Source: Beroe ovata
Taxonomy: Eukaryota > Ctenophora > Nuda > Beroida > Beroidae
Reading direction: 5' to 3'
Length of the DNA: 64,000 bases
Assembly (NCBI GenBank): GCA_946803715.1
Contig: CAMPET010000022.1
Location: 274,511 to 338,510 of the forward strand
Both the position numbers and the translations under genes were made by a program. Below, one piece after another: positions 12,032 to 24,100 of the stretch; position 1 is the stretch's first letter, and each line of letters begins with the position of its first letter. The notes under the pieces are model-generated. The model did not search any database. It had not been told where the DNA came from and saw nothing but the letters and a program-made list of their open reading frames with translations.

Positions 12032-13145
12032 TTTGCGACTCTGAATCAATGTTAGTCAACAAATTCCGCTAAAAAATCCGGAAACATTTCATCAATAAAC
12101 GGTAGTTGGGATCAGATTAAAGCTTATTCATCAGATTCTACTCTTATCATTAATAAAGTGTTAATATGAATTGAGTGGGATCATAATCAAGAATTGAAAA
12201 GGAAAGAAACTCAGAATCGAATAACCTGAGGTTCCGGGAAATTAGAATGCTTTTTTAGTTTCTTCCTATTCTGTATTTAACCCTAACTTCGTTAAAAATA
12301 TTTTACTCTATCTCCCATATTACCGAGAACTACCAGTATGTTTGTTTCGTATGTTCCCTGATGTTTTTGCAGTGTTGACAGGGTGTTACCGGGTTGATGT
12401 GTGTATACTCGATACAGGTCTAGGTGGAATAACTCTTACAGGAAGGAAAGCATGAAATCCTTTAAATCGATTCTGTGCAAATCATTGATAAAAATTATTG
12501 ATAAAATGGTTTCACTGAACACAAATACGGGGATAGTCCAAATATGAAACATGAATTGGAAATCCAATGATGTGTTCCACATGAAGAATAATTATGAGAA
12601 ATATAAAAATCACGCACAATAATACATTGAATCAAATAAAATGATCACACATCAGGATGACATCGACCAAGTACGGAAACGGCCATCTTGGATTTTGCCA
12701 TTTCTCACGCTCTTGCGGACGCTATAAACGCTTGCGGAAGAGCGCGGCATTTAAATTTTGCTTATCCATCGTTGCCTGGCGAAGAAAAACCCTGGTTTTG
12801 TGTGTGCGTCTTAACGCTGCACCTCGCTAACGCGACAGCTGGGACTAGCGTAGCCGGACGAATCTATCGATAAAATCCCTCGTCAAAGTACTGCAGCTGT
12901 AATGTAGGGCTTTTCCCTACTAAACCGTCGGCGCCGCGCTTGCCGCATGTTATCTGTCCACCGTTTTTTGAGCGCGGCGTCTTCATCGCATCGCGATCGA
13001 AGGCCGGGCCGAAACATGAAACAGTGTTAGTAAATTCTCACCCTACCCTTGCTGGCGCCGCGCGCGCGGAATGGCAATTGTGCCGACGGTAGGGTAAAAT
13101 CCTACAAAAGCATTGTATTTGTAATTCCTTGCAAGGGATTTGGAA
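12032..13145. other. Intergenic region upstream of PCNA
   Basis: AT-rich up to about 12660, then a GC-rich island (12690-13120) with TTATCTGTCCACCG followed by GCGCGG, related to the MITE family described at 13326 and 55580. No gene recognised. The PCNA promoter should lie at its left end but no definite motif was identified. Confidence 0.5.
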
Positions 13146-13187
13146 GAATAGCCCTGCAACGCCGCGCGCGGCGTTGCAGGGCTATTC
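13146..13187. repeat. Perfect 42-bp palindrome with GCGC core
   Basis: GAATAGCCCTGCAACGCCGC is followed without spacer by its reverse complement; all 21 pairs match. Such a cruciform-capable, loop-free palindrome is typical of tiny MITE remnants. Confidence 0.9.
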
Positions 13188-13325
13188 GGGCGCGCCCGAC
13201 CATGCCATATTGCCATGTGCATGATGACATGAACGCTATGAGAAGATGTTGTAGGGCTTCCTATCTATACTACCGCGCAATCATTATTTGTTCCAGCTGC
13301 GGTGCACTGCGTGACTTGCCACATG

Positions 13326-13482
13326 TTATCTGTCCACTGTTTCTGCGCGCAATGCGTGACCCAAATTATAATACTCCGCGCGTCTCCTTCTTACGACTAT
13401 TCATGATTCAGATCACCGAGTAAATTGCCGGACCGCCACTGTTTCTTGCGCGCGCGCAAGAAACAGTGGACATGACAGATAT
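13326..13482. mobile_element. MITE-like element, TTATCTGTCCACTGTTTC family
   Basis: The left end TTATCTGTCCACTGTTTC followed by GCGCGC is mirrored at the right end, where GCGCGCAAGAAACAGTGG is followed by CATGACAGATA. The right part holds a perfect 34-bp palindrome (13436-13469). A second copy lies at 55580-55697. No coding capacity. Confidence 0.65.
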
Positions 13483-13581
13483 AGTAGACGGCCTCTAGAA
13501 AATAGCACGGCGGCGCGGCTCAGGAACGCGCAACTTACTTTAGGTTGTCTACTTTGTGAAGATTTGCTAGCAATAAGCAGA

Positions 13582-14926
13582 TGTTTTTCGTGACATGTGA
13601 CGAGCCGCGCCGCATATTTCAGCATTGCATGCGTGCGCGTAACGTACATAGAACAGATGCAGTCAATCTCAGAAAGCCCCACAAAACATCCAACTTGTGC
13701 TGATGCCACTTACATACCTCATAATTTGATTGGCCAGATTATTACCAACTAAGCCACGCCTAAATGTCGTGTCGTATGGAAGGCGCAAGAACTGTGACGA
13801 AAACGTGACATGGGATTAGCGGCTTGTTATAACTCGGAAATGACTGTTCGTTGTTAGATATCATGTCTAGGTGCTCCTAGGTTACGTTTGGAGACATATC
13901 CAACCATCTGCCACGCCCAAATATCAAGTCGTATGGAAGGCGCGAGAGCTGTGACGAAAACGTGACACGGGATTTGCGCTATGATTTGACTCGCAAATGA
14001 CTGTTAAGTGATAGATATCATGTCTCGGAGATACCAGGTCACATTTGGGGACGTAACCAACCTTGAACCACGCCCAAATGTCGTGTTGTATGGAACGCGC
14101 GAGAAGTGTGACGAAAACTAACATGGGATTTGTGGCCTGATATGTGGCCTGATATGACTCTGAAATGGCTGTTCGTTGTTAGAAGAGATGTCTAGGAGTT
14201 ATAAGGTCACATTTGGGGACATATCATCAATCTGCCACGCCCAAATGTCGAGTCGTGTGGAAGGCGCGAAACGTGATATGGGGTTAGCAGTCTGTTTTGA
14301 CTAGGAAGTGACTGTTTAGGCGTGGCAGATGGTCGGATATGTCCCCAAATGTGACCTAATAACTCCCAGACATATTATCTATCAACTATCAATGATTTCC
14401 GAGTCAAATCAGACCGCAAATCCCATGTCACGTTTTCGTCACACCTTTCGCGCCTTCCATACGACACGAAATTTGGGAGTGGCAGATGGTCGGATATGTC
14501 CCCAAACTTTTAGACATGATATCTATCAACTAACAGTCTCTTCCGAGCCAAATCAAGCCGCAAATCCCATGTCACGTTTTCGTCACACCTTCCGCGCCTT
14601 CCATACAACACGACATTTGGGCGTGGCAGATGGTTGCATATGTCTCCAAATGTGACCTAGGAGCACCTAGGCATGATATCTAACAACGAAACAGTCATTT
14701 CCGAGTTATAACAAGCCGCTAATCCCATGTCACGTTTTCGTCACACCATTCGCGCCTTCCATGCAACACGACATTTGGGCGTGGCAGTAGTGGGATATGT
14801 CCCCAAATGTGGCCTGGTAACTCTAAGACATGATATCTATCAACTAACAATGACTTCCAAGTCATATCAGGCCGCAAATCCCATGTCACGTTTTCGTCAC
14901 ACTTTCGTCACATGTCACGAAAAACA
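13582..14926. mobile_element. 1.3-kb fold-back element made of inverted tandem repeats
   Basis: Four units of about 158 bp in one orientation (13.75-14.30 kb), each with CCACGCC, AAATGTCGTGTCGTATGG and GACGAAAACGTGACA, are followed by four units in the opposite orientation (14.32-14.90 kb). The point of symmetry is near 14315. Outer ends share TGTTTTTCGTGACATGTGAC as a terminal inverted repeat. There is no ORF with a transposase motif. The architecture resembles fold-back (FB/Galileo-type) transposons, but the family is unassigned. Confidence 0.75.
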
Positions 14927-16493
14927 GCAACTCGTAATAAGTTGAAAATTGAAAGCATGAGCAGCCGCAAAATGAATCACAACTTTATAATACCACAAAT
15001 CATGGACCTATTAAGTTGCAAGTGCCCAATGTAATGAAATCATATTCGAAATACTACACTAAAAAATATAAATACAAAATATCACAAGATCGAAGATTTG
15101 AGTTGGGACAAAACAAAAAAAACTGCATGAGGAGAAGGGAGAAATGTGATGTGAAGGGAGGGGATAAGCTGAACAAGGGGGACGGGAAAAAGATTAAGAA
15201 GGGATGGCAGGGACAAATAGAAATGGAGGGCAGAATATTTACATGGTGGGAGTGATGAAACTAGGAGGCCAGGGGGCAGGAGTCGGATGAGGATAGAAGG
15301 AAGACGTTGGTTGAGGAATTGAAGAAGACGGATGAGGAGGAAGGGATGGGATGAAGACAGGAAGGAAAAGTTGGGTGGGAACCTACCTAGCCTAATGAAC
15401 CTAATGTCTTGCTTAGAAAACGCGCTCTTCAGGCCCGCCCCGCAAATTGCTGACCACCTCTTTGACTCGACCACTCTATCAATGAGTTTGACTTGGTTGC
15501 CGTGTATCCAGGAGTAGGAGGTTGTCAGGAAAAAAGTTACAGGAAAAATAAGGAAGGAGGACACATCATTCAGTGAGCCATAAAATGCGCTGCCTGAAAC
15601 TGTAAAGTGACTGCCAACTGATTTAGCAATGATCGGCGGTAATGTAACACAGAAAACTGAACATATGGCCATGGTACATCGAATATTCCCCTCGACACAT
15701 TGATCAGTCATCAGTGTCATCAGTCAATTGTTTCTGCTGGAGTGGTAACAAGGGATTGAGTGGGAGTTTTGAGTATGTTGGATCAGGAGGGTCACTGAAC
15801 TCTGACATGACCCCAGAGAAGCCCCACGTGGATAACTGGATCAGGAGGGCCGATGAAATCTGACTTGACCCCAGAGAAGCGCTACTTGGATCTGAAGGAC
15901 CACATAAGCAATAAGGTGAACCCTGTGATCCATGAGTGGATCAAGGGGCAAATTATATTTTACTGAGATGAAATTCCGGCTGAACCTTCTGATTCACCAT
16001 ATTTGAGTTATTAGCTATCGAGAATAGCTCCTTNATTGAACTTCAATATGATATCAATTATTGTACTGTTATACCATGTTGATGTACGTAATTTTCATTT
16101 TCTGTTCCGATTCATTTTCATACCATAACTTTTCCGATGACATTCTATTTTCTGTTAGTGTTACCCTTTTCATACTTAAACTTTTCACTTTTATTTTCCT
16201 TTCAATGCATATCTACCTCACTTTGAGGATTCTTTCATCACGATTTTCTATCAAGGACAATTTCTTCCTACATTTTTCCTTTCAATGCAGGACTGCCTCA
16301 CTTTGAGGATACCTGGGTATATTTTCGTTTCATTTAGTCACTTCACATCATCTCATCAAGTCATCAACAAAAAATTAAGCACGAGTAGAATTTGTTTTGA
16401 CGTCGTACACAAAATCTAAATTCCCATCGTTAAGTTTCCCGTATGCCGTGAATAGCGTCCACTTGACGGGTTTTCTAGTATTATATAAAACAT
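14927..16493. other. Intergenic, purine-rich low-complexity DNA
   Basis: 15120-15370 is a long GA-rich tract (AAGGGATGGG, GAAGAAGACGG motifs) whose complement gives a 212-codon Ser/Leu/Pro-rich frame that I do not accept as a gene. 15779-15910 holds a degenerate duplication around GGATCAGGAGGG and CCCCAGAGAAGC. 16200-16310 has an approximate duplication ending CTCACTTTGAGGAT. A single N at 16033 marks an assembly join. Confidence 0.5.
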
Positions 16494-16633
16494 ATCACAG
16501 GGAGAATATTATAACACATAATACCTTCTGGCTGTTTTCGTGATACGTGCTTGCCCTCACTGCGTTCGTGCATTATCGCACGTATCCCTCACGCCAGAAG
16601 GTATTATTTGATTTTAACATTTTCTCTGTGATA
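16494..16633. mobile_element. MITE-like hairpin (about 140 bp)
   Basis: ATCACAGGGAGAATATTATA near the left end and its imperfect complement at the right (ending TTTCTCTGTGAT) enclose a stem ATAATACCTTCTGG / CCAGAAGGTATTAT. Both sides are flanked by TATATAAAACATAT-like sequence. It lies just past the 3' end of the sulfotransferase gene. Confidence 0.65.
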
Positions 16634-16780
16634 ATATATATATAAAACATATATATTTCAAAACAAAAAAATATACCCGGAATGATAGCAGTCAAAACAA
16701 CGAAAGCATTAGCTGCTATAATCTTGCACTGCAAATAGGACAATGGATTTGTGGACTGACTATGGAAGTAGAATACACTT

Positions 16781-18056
16781 TCAACTGAATGCATAGGCAT
16801 AGCTGCTGTCATTCAAGTAACCAGCAAGTTGTTTATTGAACGGTTCAAAGAACTGGTCTAAAAGAGTTCTAGTTTGAGGTAACATGTCTCCCTGAACAAT
16901 TGCTTCTTCTCTCCTGGAATTTGCTGTGTTACTATACTTTGACAATATAGAGGCAACATCCTCTGTGGTGACATTTTGATTTGCACCAATGAATTTAAGA
17001 ACTTTTTGAAGGTTGTTTTCTGGGAATTGGCTGTAGTCTTCCAACCTAAGCACCATCACCTGGTCCCCAAATTCTTTTTTCCACTGTGGAATAAAACATA
17101 TATACATGCCCAAAACAAGCGTGACTGTATTGCGTCGACGACTAGTTGCGTTCTCGTCAAAACAACAGCTGATAAATGACTTCATGGCTAAACAATCTTT
17201 TATCGTTGCTATCGCCAAAACGACATGATGATGAAATTCCTTGGGTGTTGCTTGCTCAATATTAGGAGCAAAAGCAAGGAAATCAGACCATGTTCTCTCT
17301 GTTGGGTCCCTAACGATAAAAATGATTTTTGCTTTTGGTGTGAAATGGTGAATAATCTCAGGGAAGTAATAAGGGGGCTCTTCCATGTTTGGATACCGTA
17401 CTTGCCAGGAAGCGTGCCTCCATCCTAAGGTAGGGGAAGCATCTATCAAAATACTGTTTTCTGTAAATGATTCTTTGCCTGTCATGAGTCTCATCAAGTA
17501 ATGATTGAAGTTTTCTCCCTTAATAACTCTACCACTAGTCCACCAGTGATGCTCCTTTAAATTATTATGAAAGACTGATGGATGACGAACAAGTTTGGAA
17601 TACAAATCAGAAGTGCCACATTTTGGAAACCCTGCTAAGTAAACACTTGGCAAGCATACCAGTTCCTGTTCATCATTTAACCAACAGAAACTTTTATAGT
17701 TTTCCAAAAATTGTTTAGGTATTGAAGCTGTTACATCCGGTGATTCTTCATTAAATAGCTCCAGTTTTTCCCATTTACTGATTGGTTGCTGAGACACATG
17801 TTGATAAGCAAAACTTGTATTCCCTTCAAATTCATTGTTTGATATGGTAACTTGATTTCCCACTTCTATATCAGAGTACCATTGCCAGACATAGATGAAG
17901 GCTTGCGAAAGGAAAAAAATTGAACTCACCACCCAAATAACCACCTGAAACAAAACCTTTCACTCAAATCAAATGTAGTGTGTTTTCATTCAGTGTGAAA
18001 TTAAGTCACTTCTCATACGTCACCTTCGATTTGAGCCTGTGTCTCCGAGTAGTCAT
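16781..18056 (-). CDS. CHST15-like carbohydrate sulfotransferase (type II membrane protein)
   Basis: Golgi-type sulfotransferase that would transfer sulfate from PAPS to a glycan. The main exon (17944-16781) encodes a membrane segment (VVIWVVSSIFFLSQAFIYVW), a stem, and a sulfotransferase domain with the 5'-phosphosulfate loop AGFPKCGTSDLYSKL, the KEHHWWTSGR block and the 3'-phosphate motif IFIVRDPTERTWSDF. This pattern fits the GalNAc4S-6-O-sulfotransferase (CHST15) group. The exon opens at a TTTCAG acceptor rather than an ATG. I propose a short first exon at 18056-18024 (MTTRRHRLKSK), which joins in phase 0 and gives the expected short basic cytoplasmic tail before the signal anchor; total 397 codons plus stop. 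The first exon is inference. CHST15-like genes are expanded in many marine invertebrates, so the sugar substrate cannot be stated. Confidence 0.85.
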
Positions 18057-20278
18057 TGAGTTTGCATTTTGTCATCCAACATCTAGCAAGTTGGAATATG
18101 GTTATTATAGTTAGCAGAAGGAACATTCAATGAACTTTTAAATCTAGAAACAAAGAATCATGTTTTTGTTTCCGTGACCTATGGAGGTATGGAGCGGACT
18201 TCAAATCAGTGTTATCTAGTCAGTTGTCACAGCAATCACAGCGATTTTCTTATACAATTACAGTACCTAAAGCCTAGAGGCTAAACTCTGAAGAAGGTAA
18301 CAAACATGAGATACCTAATTAATTTGCGCACTCTTCCACCTGAACAATATTCCACAATTTTCCTAAGGTATGTTTGTCTATCTGTTCCGTTGTACATCAG
18401 GAAATGGAGGGTGTTGCAGTGCTGCACTTGCTGATTCTGAACTAGAATGCGGGCTGCCATGGACAGTGGACACATGCTACTACTGTAATAGTGAACAGGG
18501 AGCCCATTTGTGATGATGGTGCAATGATTATACACATCATCTTGAGTCGTTGGATCATTTTATCAACATACACAATGCAAATTGGAACAAAAGTCAAACA
18601 ACGTGGCAAGTATCATGTCATAGTGCCTATCAGAAGAAATAGCTGATTTGGTTCAAAGTGATCCTTCATAAAATCAACGTTCAGAGAGCATAGTTGAGAC
18701 TTGACATTCAGTTACTCTCAATACCTCTAACCTCACCCATAGCAAAATGCATGTTTGCTGTGTTGTAGTGTATCACATCTACTCGACGGGTTTCCTAGTT
18801 AGCATATAAGGAGAGGAGTTTGTGTCCTTGATCCAGTGTTGATCTTGATCATAACATGAGAGAGTTTGAAAACTGAAGTGAGAAGTTAGGGAAATTGGGG
18901 AAGCTGGTTGAGGAGAGGGGAGAAGCAGGATGAGGAGAGAATTTGGAAAGGGAGGGACTGCAAAAGTTGAATGAATATGGTAGCAAATACAAAATAGGGA
19001 TATAGGATAAAGAAGGGTGACGGAATTCTGATGATAAGGGAAGAGAGGAGTTAGTTGATGAGGGATCGAAGAAGTTGGAAAGGAGCGGAGAAGTTGTAAC
19101 AGGGCTGTTATTCCATAGGCTCAAATGCATGCATCAAATAAAATAGGGAATTCATATGCTGCTCCAATAATTCATATTTTTTTTGTAGAATGGAATAGAT
19201 TATATTATACATTGGAACAAATGATGTTTCATCTTTTTGAATAGAGCAGTTTGAAAAAGAATAATAGAAATAAAATAACTTACATAGCCACTTTTACAAC
19301 ATAAGAAACAATATCACAATAATTATTACAAGGAAAATGTGAGCATATGCAGTGCTTAAAGTGTAAAGGCACTGACACAAATATTTCAATAAAAAGCTAT
19401 TTCATATAACATTGGATTAAGTTGAGGTCAATATTAGTGATTAGAAATAAGAGAGCTTTTGCTTTTTCGGTACCCTCTCAGTAATACGGGAAATTATGAA
19501 AAACTGAGATCAAAAAACCGACAAGACGCACAAAAATACTCCGCGCGCGCTTGGCGCTGCGCGTCTCCCTCGTTGGCGGGATTACAATTGCGCGGCAAAT
19601 TAAAGTAATAAAAAAGTTATTAAAAATATCATATATTGTATCGGATGAATATTGCCTGGCTGTGGCGCGGCGGCTACGCTACTACGCTAGGCCCTGCTGT
19701 CGCGATCACCGCGCAGCGGCGAAACCAGGGCATATCGAAGACAGGCAAGATGGATATTGAAAATGACAGTGGACTGAATACATAATCGGACAAATTTTGA
19801 AATATATTTATATGTGCTTAAATTCGATTTATATGCTTTTACATTTGCCTCTTATTTCATGAGTTGACAATATATAATACAAGAAATTATCTTGGTGATC
19901 AATCATTCTCTGTTGCTTTGTTGTCTGTTGCCCAAGTTTTTGCTTTTGAACTTGTTAGAATGTTAAAAATATATAATGCAACAGTTATGTCATTTATTCT
20001 ATTTGATCTTTCTTTTCATTGAAAGAATAGATTTGCAAGCAAATGTACTTCTAGTTGTGGGTACTGACCATCAGACCATTCAGATCAATTTTTGGCCTAT
20101 TTTTCACTCTGCTGTTTTTGCTGATTAGCAGTACTTCATTATTGAACCCTTTGTTGTTTGTATCAGTTCTTATTTTGAATCATCCAAAAGGAATTTCTTT
20201 TCCATTCAAATACTGAACACACCAATTCAACAAATTCTTGATAATATCTTGGAATTACCATCACTGCAGAGGTGCAGA
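18057..20278. other. Intergenic region between divergent genes
   Basis: Mostly AT-rich. 18849-19110 is another GA-rich low-complexity tract similar in texture to 15120-15370. 19540-19740 is a GC-rich island (CGCGCGCTTGGCGCTGCGCG, then AAACCAGGGCATATCGAAG) like the other GC islands here. No gene recognised. Confidence 0.5.
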
Positions 20279-20848
20279 ATGCCTAAGGTACTGGTGACTA
20301 GTTTTGGTCCATTCAAAAGCCATTCTGTTAATTCAAGTTCAGAAATATTGGAGGATTTGAAGGGAAAACTAAGTATTCAAGATTGCACAATACACTATGA
20401 AAAGCTGCCAGTTGCATATGCTGAAACAAAACAGTTTATTTCCACATTTTGGAAGAATGATTGTCCTGTACTAGCTGTTCATTTAGGAGTTTTTACTGAG
20501 AAGCATGTTGCTCTTGAATGTCAATGTAATGAAACCACTTATTCATCCATTGATATCAATGATGAAATACCAAATGATGGATGTTGGCCATATATGAAAA
20601 CCAAACTACCTCTGGAGACTGTTGTATCACAAATTTCAGATAAGAGTCCTCTTGTCAGACTTCAACTGTCATCTAATGCTGGAACCTATTTATGTCAATA
20701 TAGCTATCACAATTCTTTGCACTATGGTAATGGCAATTCTGTATTCATCCATGTCCCTCAAATGAGTGATATTCTGATGACAGAAACAACTGATTTAATC
20801 ATTGGTATCATACATGCTTTAATTGCTTCTTTAAGGATTTCAAGTTGA
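20279..20848 (+). CDS. PGPEP1: Pyroglutamyl-peptidase I (peptidase family C15)
   Basis: Single exon of 189 codons, close to the usual 200-215. The enzyme removes N-terminal pyroglutamate from peptides in the cytosol. The start MPKVLVTSFGPF is the family N-terminus; the longer frame upstream lacks similarity. The catalytic triad is visible: Glu in VALECQC, Cys in SNAGTYLCQYSYHNSL and His in VFIHVPQ. The substrate loop between Glu and Cys is shorter than in mammals. It lies 275 bases upstream of the TAO kinase start on the same strand, with no sign of shared transcription. The lack of introns may indicate a retrocopy; the frame is intact. Confidence 0.93.
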   Translation: MPKVLVTSFGPFKSHSVNSSSEILEDLKGKLSIQDCTIHYEKLPVAYAETKQFISTFWKNDCPVLAVHLGVFTEKHVALECQCNETTYSSIDINDEIPNDGCWPYMKTKLPLETVVSQISDKSPLVRLQLSSNAGTYLCQYSYHNSLHYGNGNSVFIHVPQMSDILMTETTDLIIGIIHALIASLRISS

Positions 20849-21123
20849 GTCAAGTTTCATTGATAAGCAGTGACCATGATAGTCAGCATATGATATATTA
20901 TTCTTCATAGTTATGTACCTAACGACTACATTGACTTTGCTTAGAGGTTTTAATTTGCTGCACATTTAGTTTGCAATGCTAAAGCTGCCAGGGACTGTTT
21001 ATCCTATTTTATCCATACATCATATTTTGTAGCTATCCAGATGTAATCAAGGTTGTGTAACTACATGGTTGCCAGAGAGCATAGTTGCAGATCACATTAC
21101 AAAACTGTCTGCTAGTCAGCTGG

Positions 21124-24100
21124 ATGCCGCGGGCATCAGATCTAGATGTCAACCTTTTCTTTCCTGGTGATCCAGAAACACTCTTCACTGATCTCAAGGT
21201 GGACGAAGCATTAACTTAGTCTGTGTATACGTTTGGCATTCATAATTTTATAAATATTATCACCGATTTTTTTTCAGGAGATTGGTCATGGAAGCTTTGG
21301 AAATGTATACTTTGCCAGGCAGATAGAGACAGATGACATAGTTGCAATCAAGAAAATGGCCTATTCTGGCAAGAATTCACGGGAAAAGTTACAGGATATC
21401 CAGAAAGAAATCGAATTCTTACAACAATGTTCACATCCTAACTGCATACAATTCAAGGTGGGTGTCAGGTGTGTGGAGATATGGTTCATTCCATTATCTG
21501 CTTGCCATGAATGGAACCCGTTTGATTTGTTGTTAATGCATCTTATTGTAAAAGTTGTTTCGAGTTATTATAAAAGTTATTTCAACTCGCTTAGTATCTG
21601 GTTTTCTATTCAGGGTTGCTACCTAAAAGGACACACAGTATGGCTCAGTATGGAGTACTGTCTTGGTTCAGCTGCTGACATTATCGAGGTGCACAAGGCG
21701 CCGCTTGCTGAGGCTGAGATAGCAGCCATGGTTAAGGACACTCTCACTGCTCTGGAGTACATTCACAGTAACAGTATGATCCACCGAGATGTAAAAGCAG
21801 GTATTAATGCACATTGCAGGAGAGACATATCATAATTGCTCAGTGATTTCTTTGATAAAATTGCAGTGGTGTCAATTAAATTTGTACTGTAAAGTTGTTT
21901 ATCACTTTTAAGGTATAAACCATACTTTTATTCATTTCTTGCGAGATTGACGTTGCCATTTGACATTTTAACGAGATTGAAATGGCGACCTACCTCTCGG
22001 GACATCAACTATTTGAAATTACTGTCCTTAGTTGGTGAACATCTCACTTTACACAATTCAAAAACTGGAATTACAGATAAGGACTTTCGTCCTTACAAGA
22101 ATTTCTATTGAGTAGCTAGCTTCTATTTCATGCGAAGGAGATTTGTTATTTTGATATGAGTCCACGAATGAGAATATGCAGAAACGCACGCTCGTATACT
22201 TAATTGTAATGCAATATTCCGTACATAATCTAAATATAAAGTTGTCCTGCATGATTAAATCATGTTAATTCACGTCCAGTATGTACTTCATAACTGTGAT
22301 GCAACTTAAGAAGCATTACCGACACACACACAAACTGTAATAAATGACGGATATGTATAGCAATACCCGCTTCATGCTGTCACATGTATGATCAGAAATA
22401 GGCCGATATTACAGCAGGGGTATGTCATTGATCATCATTACGTGTTGCAATATTATGAAGTAGGGGGCAACGCCCTTTTAATTGCCCGTAGTTACACATC
22501 TCTCACAACAGGGAACATATTGATAGCTGCATCGGGACGGGTAAAACTGGCAGATTTTGGCAGTGCATCGCTCATATCCCCGGCTAACAGTTTTGTCGGA
22601 ACACCCTACTGGATGGCACCCGAGGTAAGCTCTTTAGTCTAACCTAGAGAGTAGAGACAAGAGTGTTCAAGTTGAATAAAGTGATTTTCACTCAATGTAA
22701 ACAGATGGAAATATAGCTTATCCGATCCGTATTCCTTCCTCCCAAAGAGATGCTTATAAAGTATGGATTTGTTTTAATGACCGTGTCAGGTAATTCTCGC
22801 GATGGACGAAGGAACGTACGATGACAGAGTGGATATCTGGTCACTGGGAATAACGTGTATCGAGCTGAGCGAGGGCAAGCCCCCTCTGTTCAACATGAAC
22901 CCCATGGCAGCGCTCTACCACATTGCTCACAATGAGTCCCCCAAATTGGGCGACTCTACCGCGGGCGAAGTACCACATTCGTGGAGCGTGTGTTACAAGG
23001 ACTTTATCGCAGGGTGCCTAACCAAGGAGGCGACGGAAAGGTGAGGAGATCAGAAAACTGATTGTCTCATTATTTAATTGACTCATTGACTTCTTCAAAA
23101 GTTCAAATTTCAATATCTCTGAAAACCACTATGGCGGATTTTCCAACTCTCCCCATCACACCGGGCTCACGTCTCACACACACTTCCTACCGAATCACAC
23201 CCGTAACTCCCACCCTCTACCCCTGCAGACCGCGCGCGTCAGATCTGCTCCGTCACGCGCTCATGGTCGATATACACCCGGAGGTGGTACTTGGTCTGCT
23301 TGTCACGAGGACCAAGGAGGCAGTCCGTCGTCTTGACAACAAGAACTACCGCGCAGCACGGAAAATATTCATGCTCAATAATCATGTGGTAAGTGTGTGT
23401 TGGTGTGGAGGCAATCTACTTGGAATGGGTTTGAATGAATTTGTAAGGGAACTTCGGACGAATCATGATTTTCAGTGTCATAAGGTTTTTCTAGTTTTCG
23501 TCCTGGTGAAACCCAATTTTATATTTTCTATCGTTCCCCGACCTCGAATTGCCCGAATTATGTCCCGAATTATGAATCCATTGGAATTACATCATTTGTG
23601 TGCACATTGCATCATTAGTGAGACCACTCACCCTCTCGCCATAATTCGATTGGACCCATTACACAACTCTAACGCACGAATTGTATCACAGGCTTCAGAT
23701 TTCATTTTCGCCAATATAATACCTCTTATACGTCCTATAGTCGGCAATGTTTTCATTGTTCCCGAGCAAATGTTGTCACGTGAATAATAAGGGTATGGGA
23801 GGATGGAGTATTCTCAGAATATAAGGTTACAAAATACGCATAAACAACTAAACGCAGTTGTTCTGCGTGTGATATGAACACAGAGGTTATCAAGTAACGA
23901 GTTTACACGTCTTGCATGACCCGAACTGCGTATCAGATTACCGTTAGGAATCCATGCCCACTCTGTTCATTGAAGCAAGATATTGCGCAAATTAACTTTT
24001 CAACGTCAATTACATCCCCCCCCCTTTTTGAGATAACAATCATGACTCGAACTTTATGACATGATTTATGACATGTTCCGACATTCTCTTGCTGTAGAGC

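Noticed and set aside
15082-15720. 212-codon minus-strand open frame
   Set aside because: Its second half is the complement of a purine tract (Ser/Leu/Pro-rich low complexity). The first half has a hydrophobic stretch and a possible donor but no family motif and no neighbouring exon.
18849-19130. Ser/Pro/Leu-rich minus-strand frame
   Set aside because: Complement of a GA-rich low-complexity tract.
22388-22642. 84-codon plus-strand frame starting before a kinase exon
   Set aside because: Only 22512-22624 is exon; the upstream part is intron read through in the same frame.
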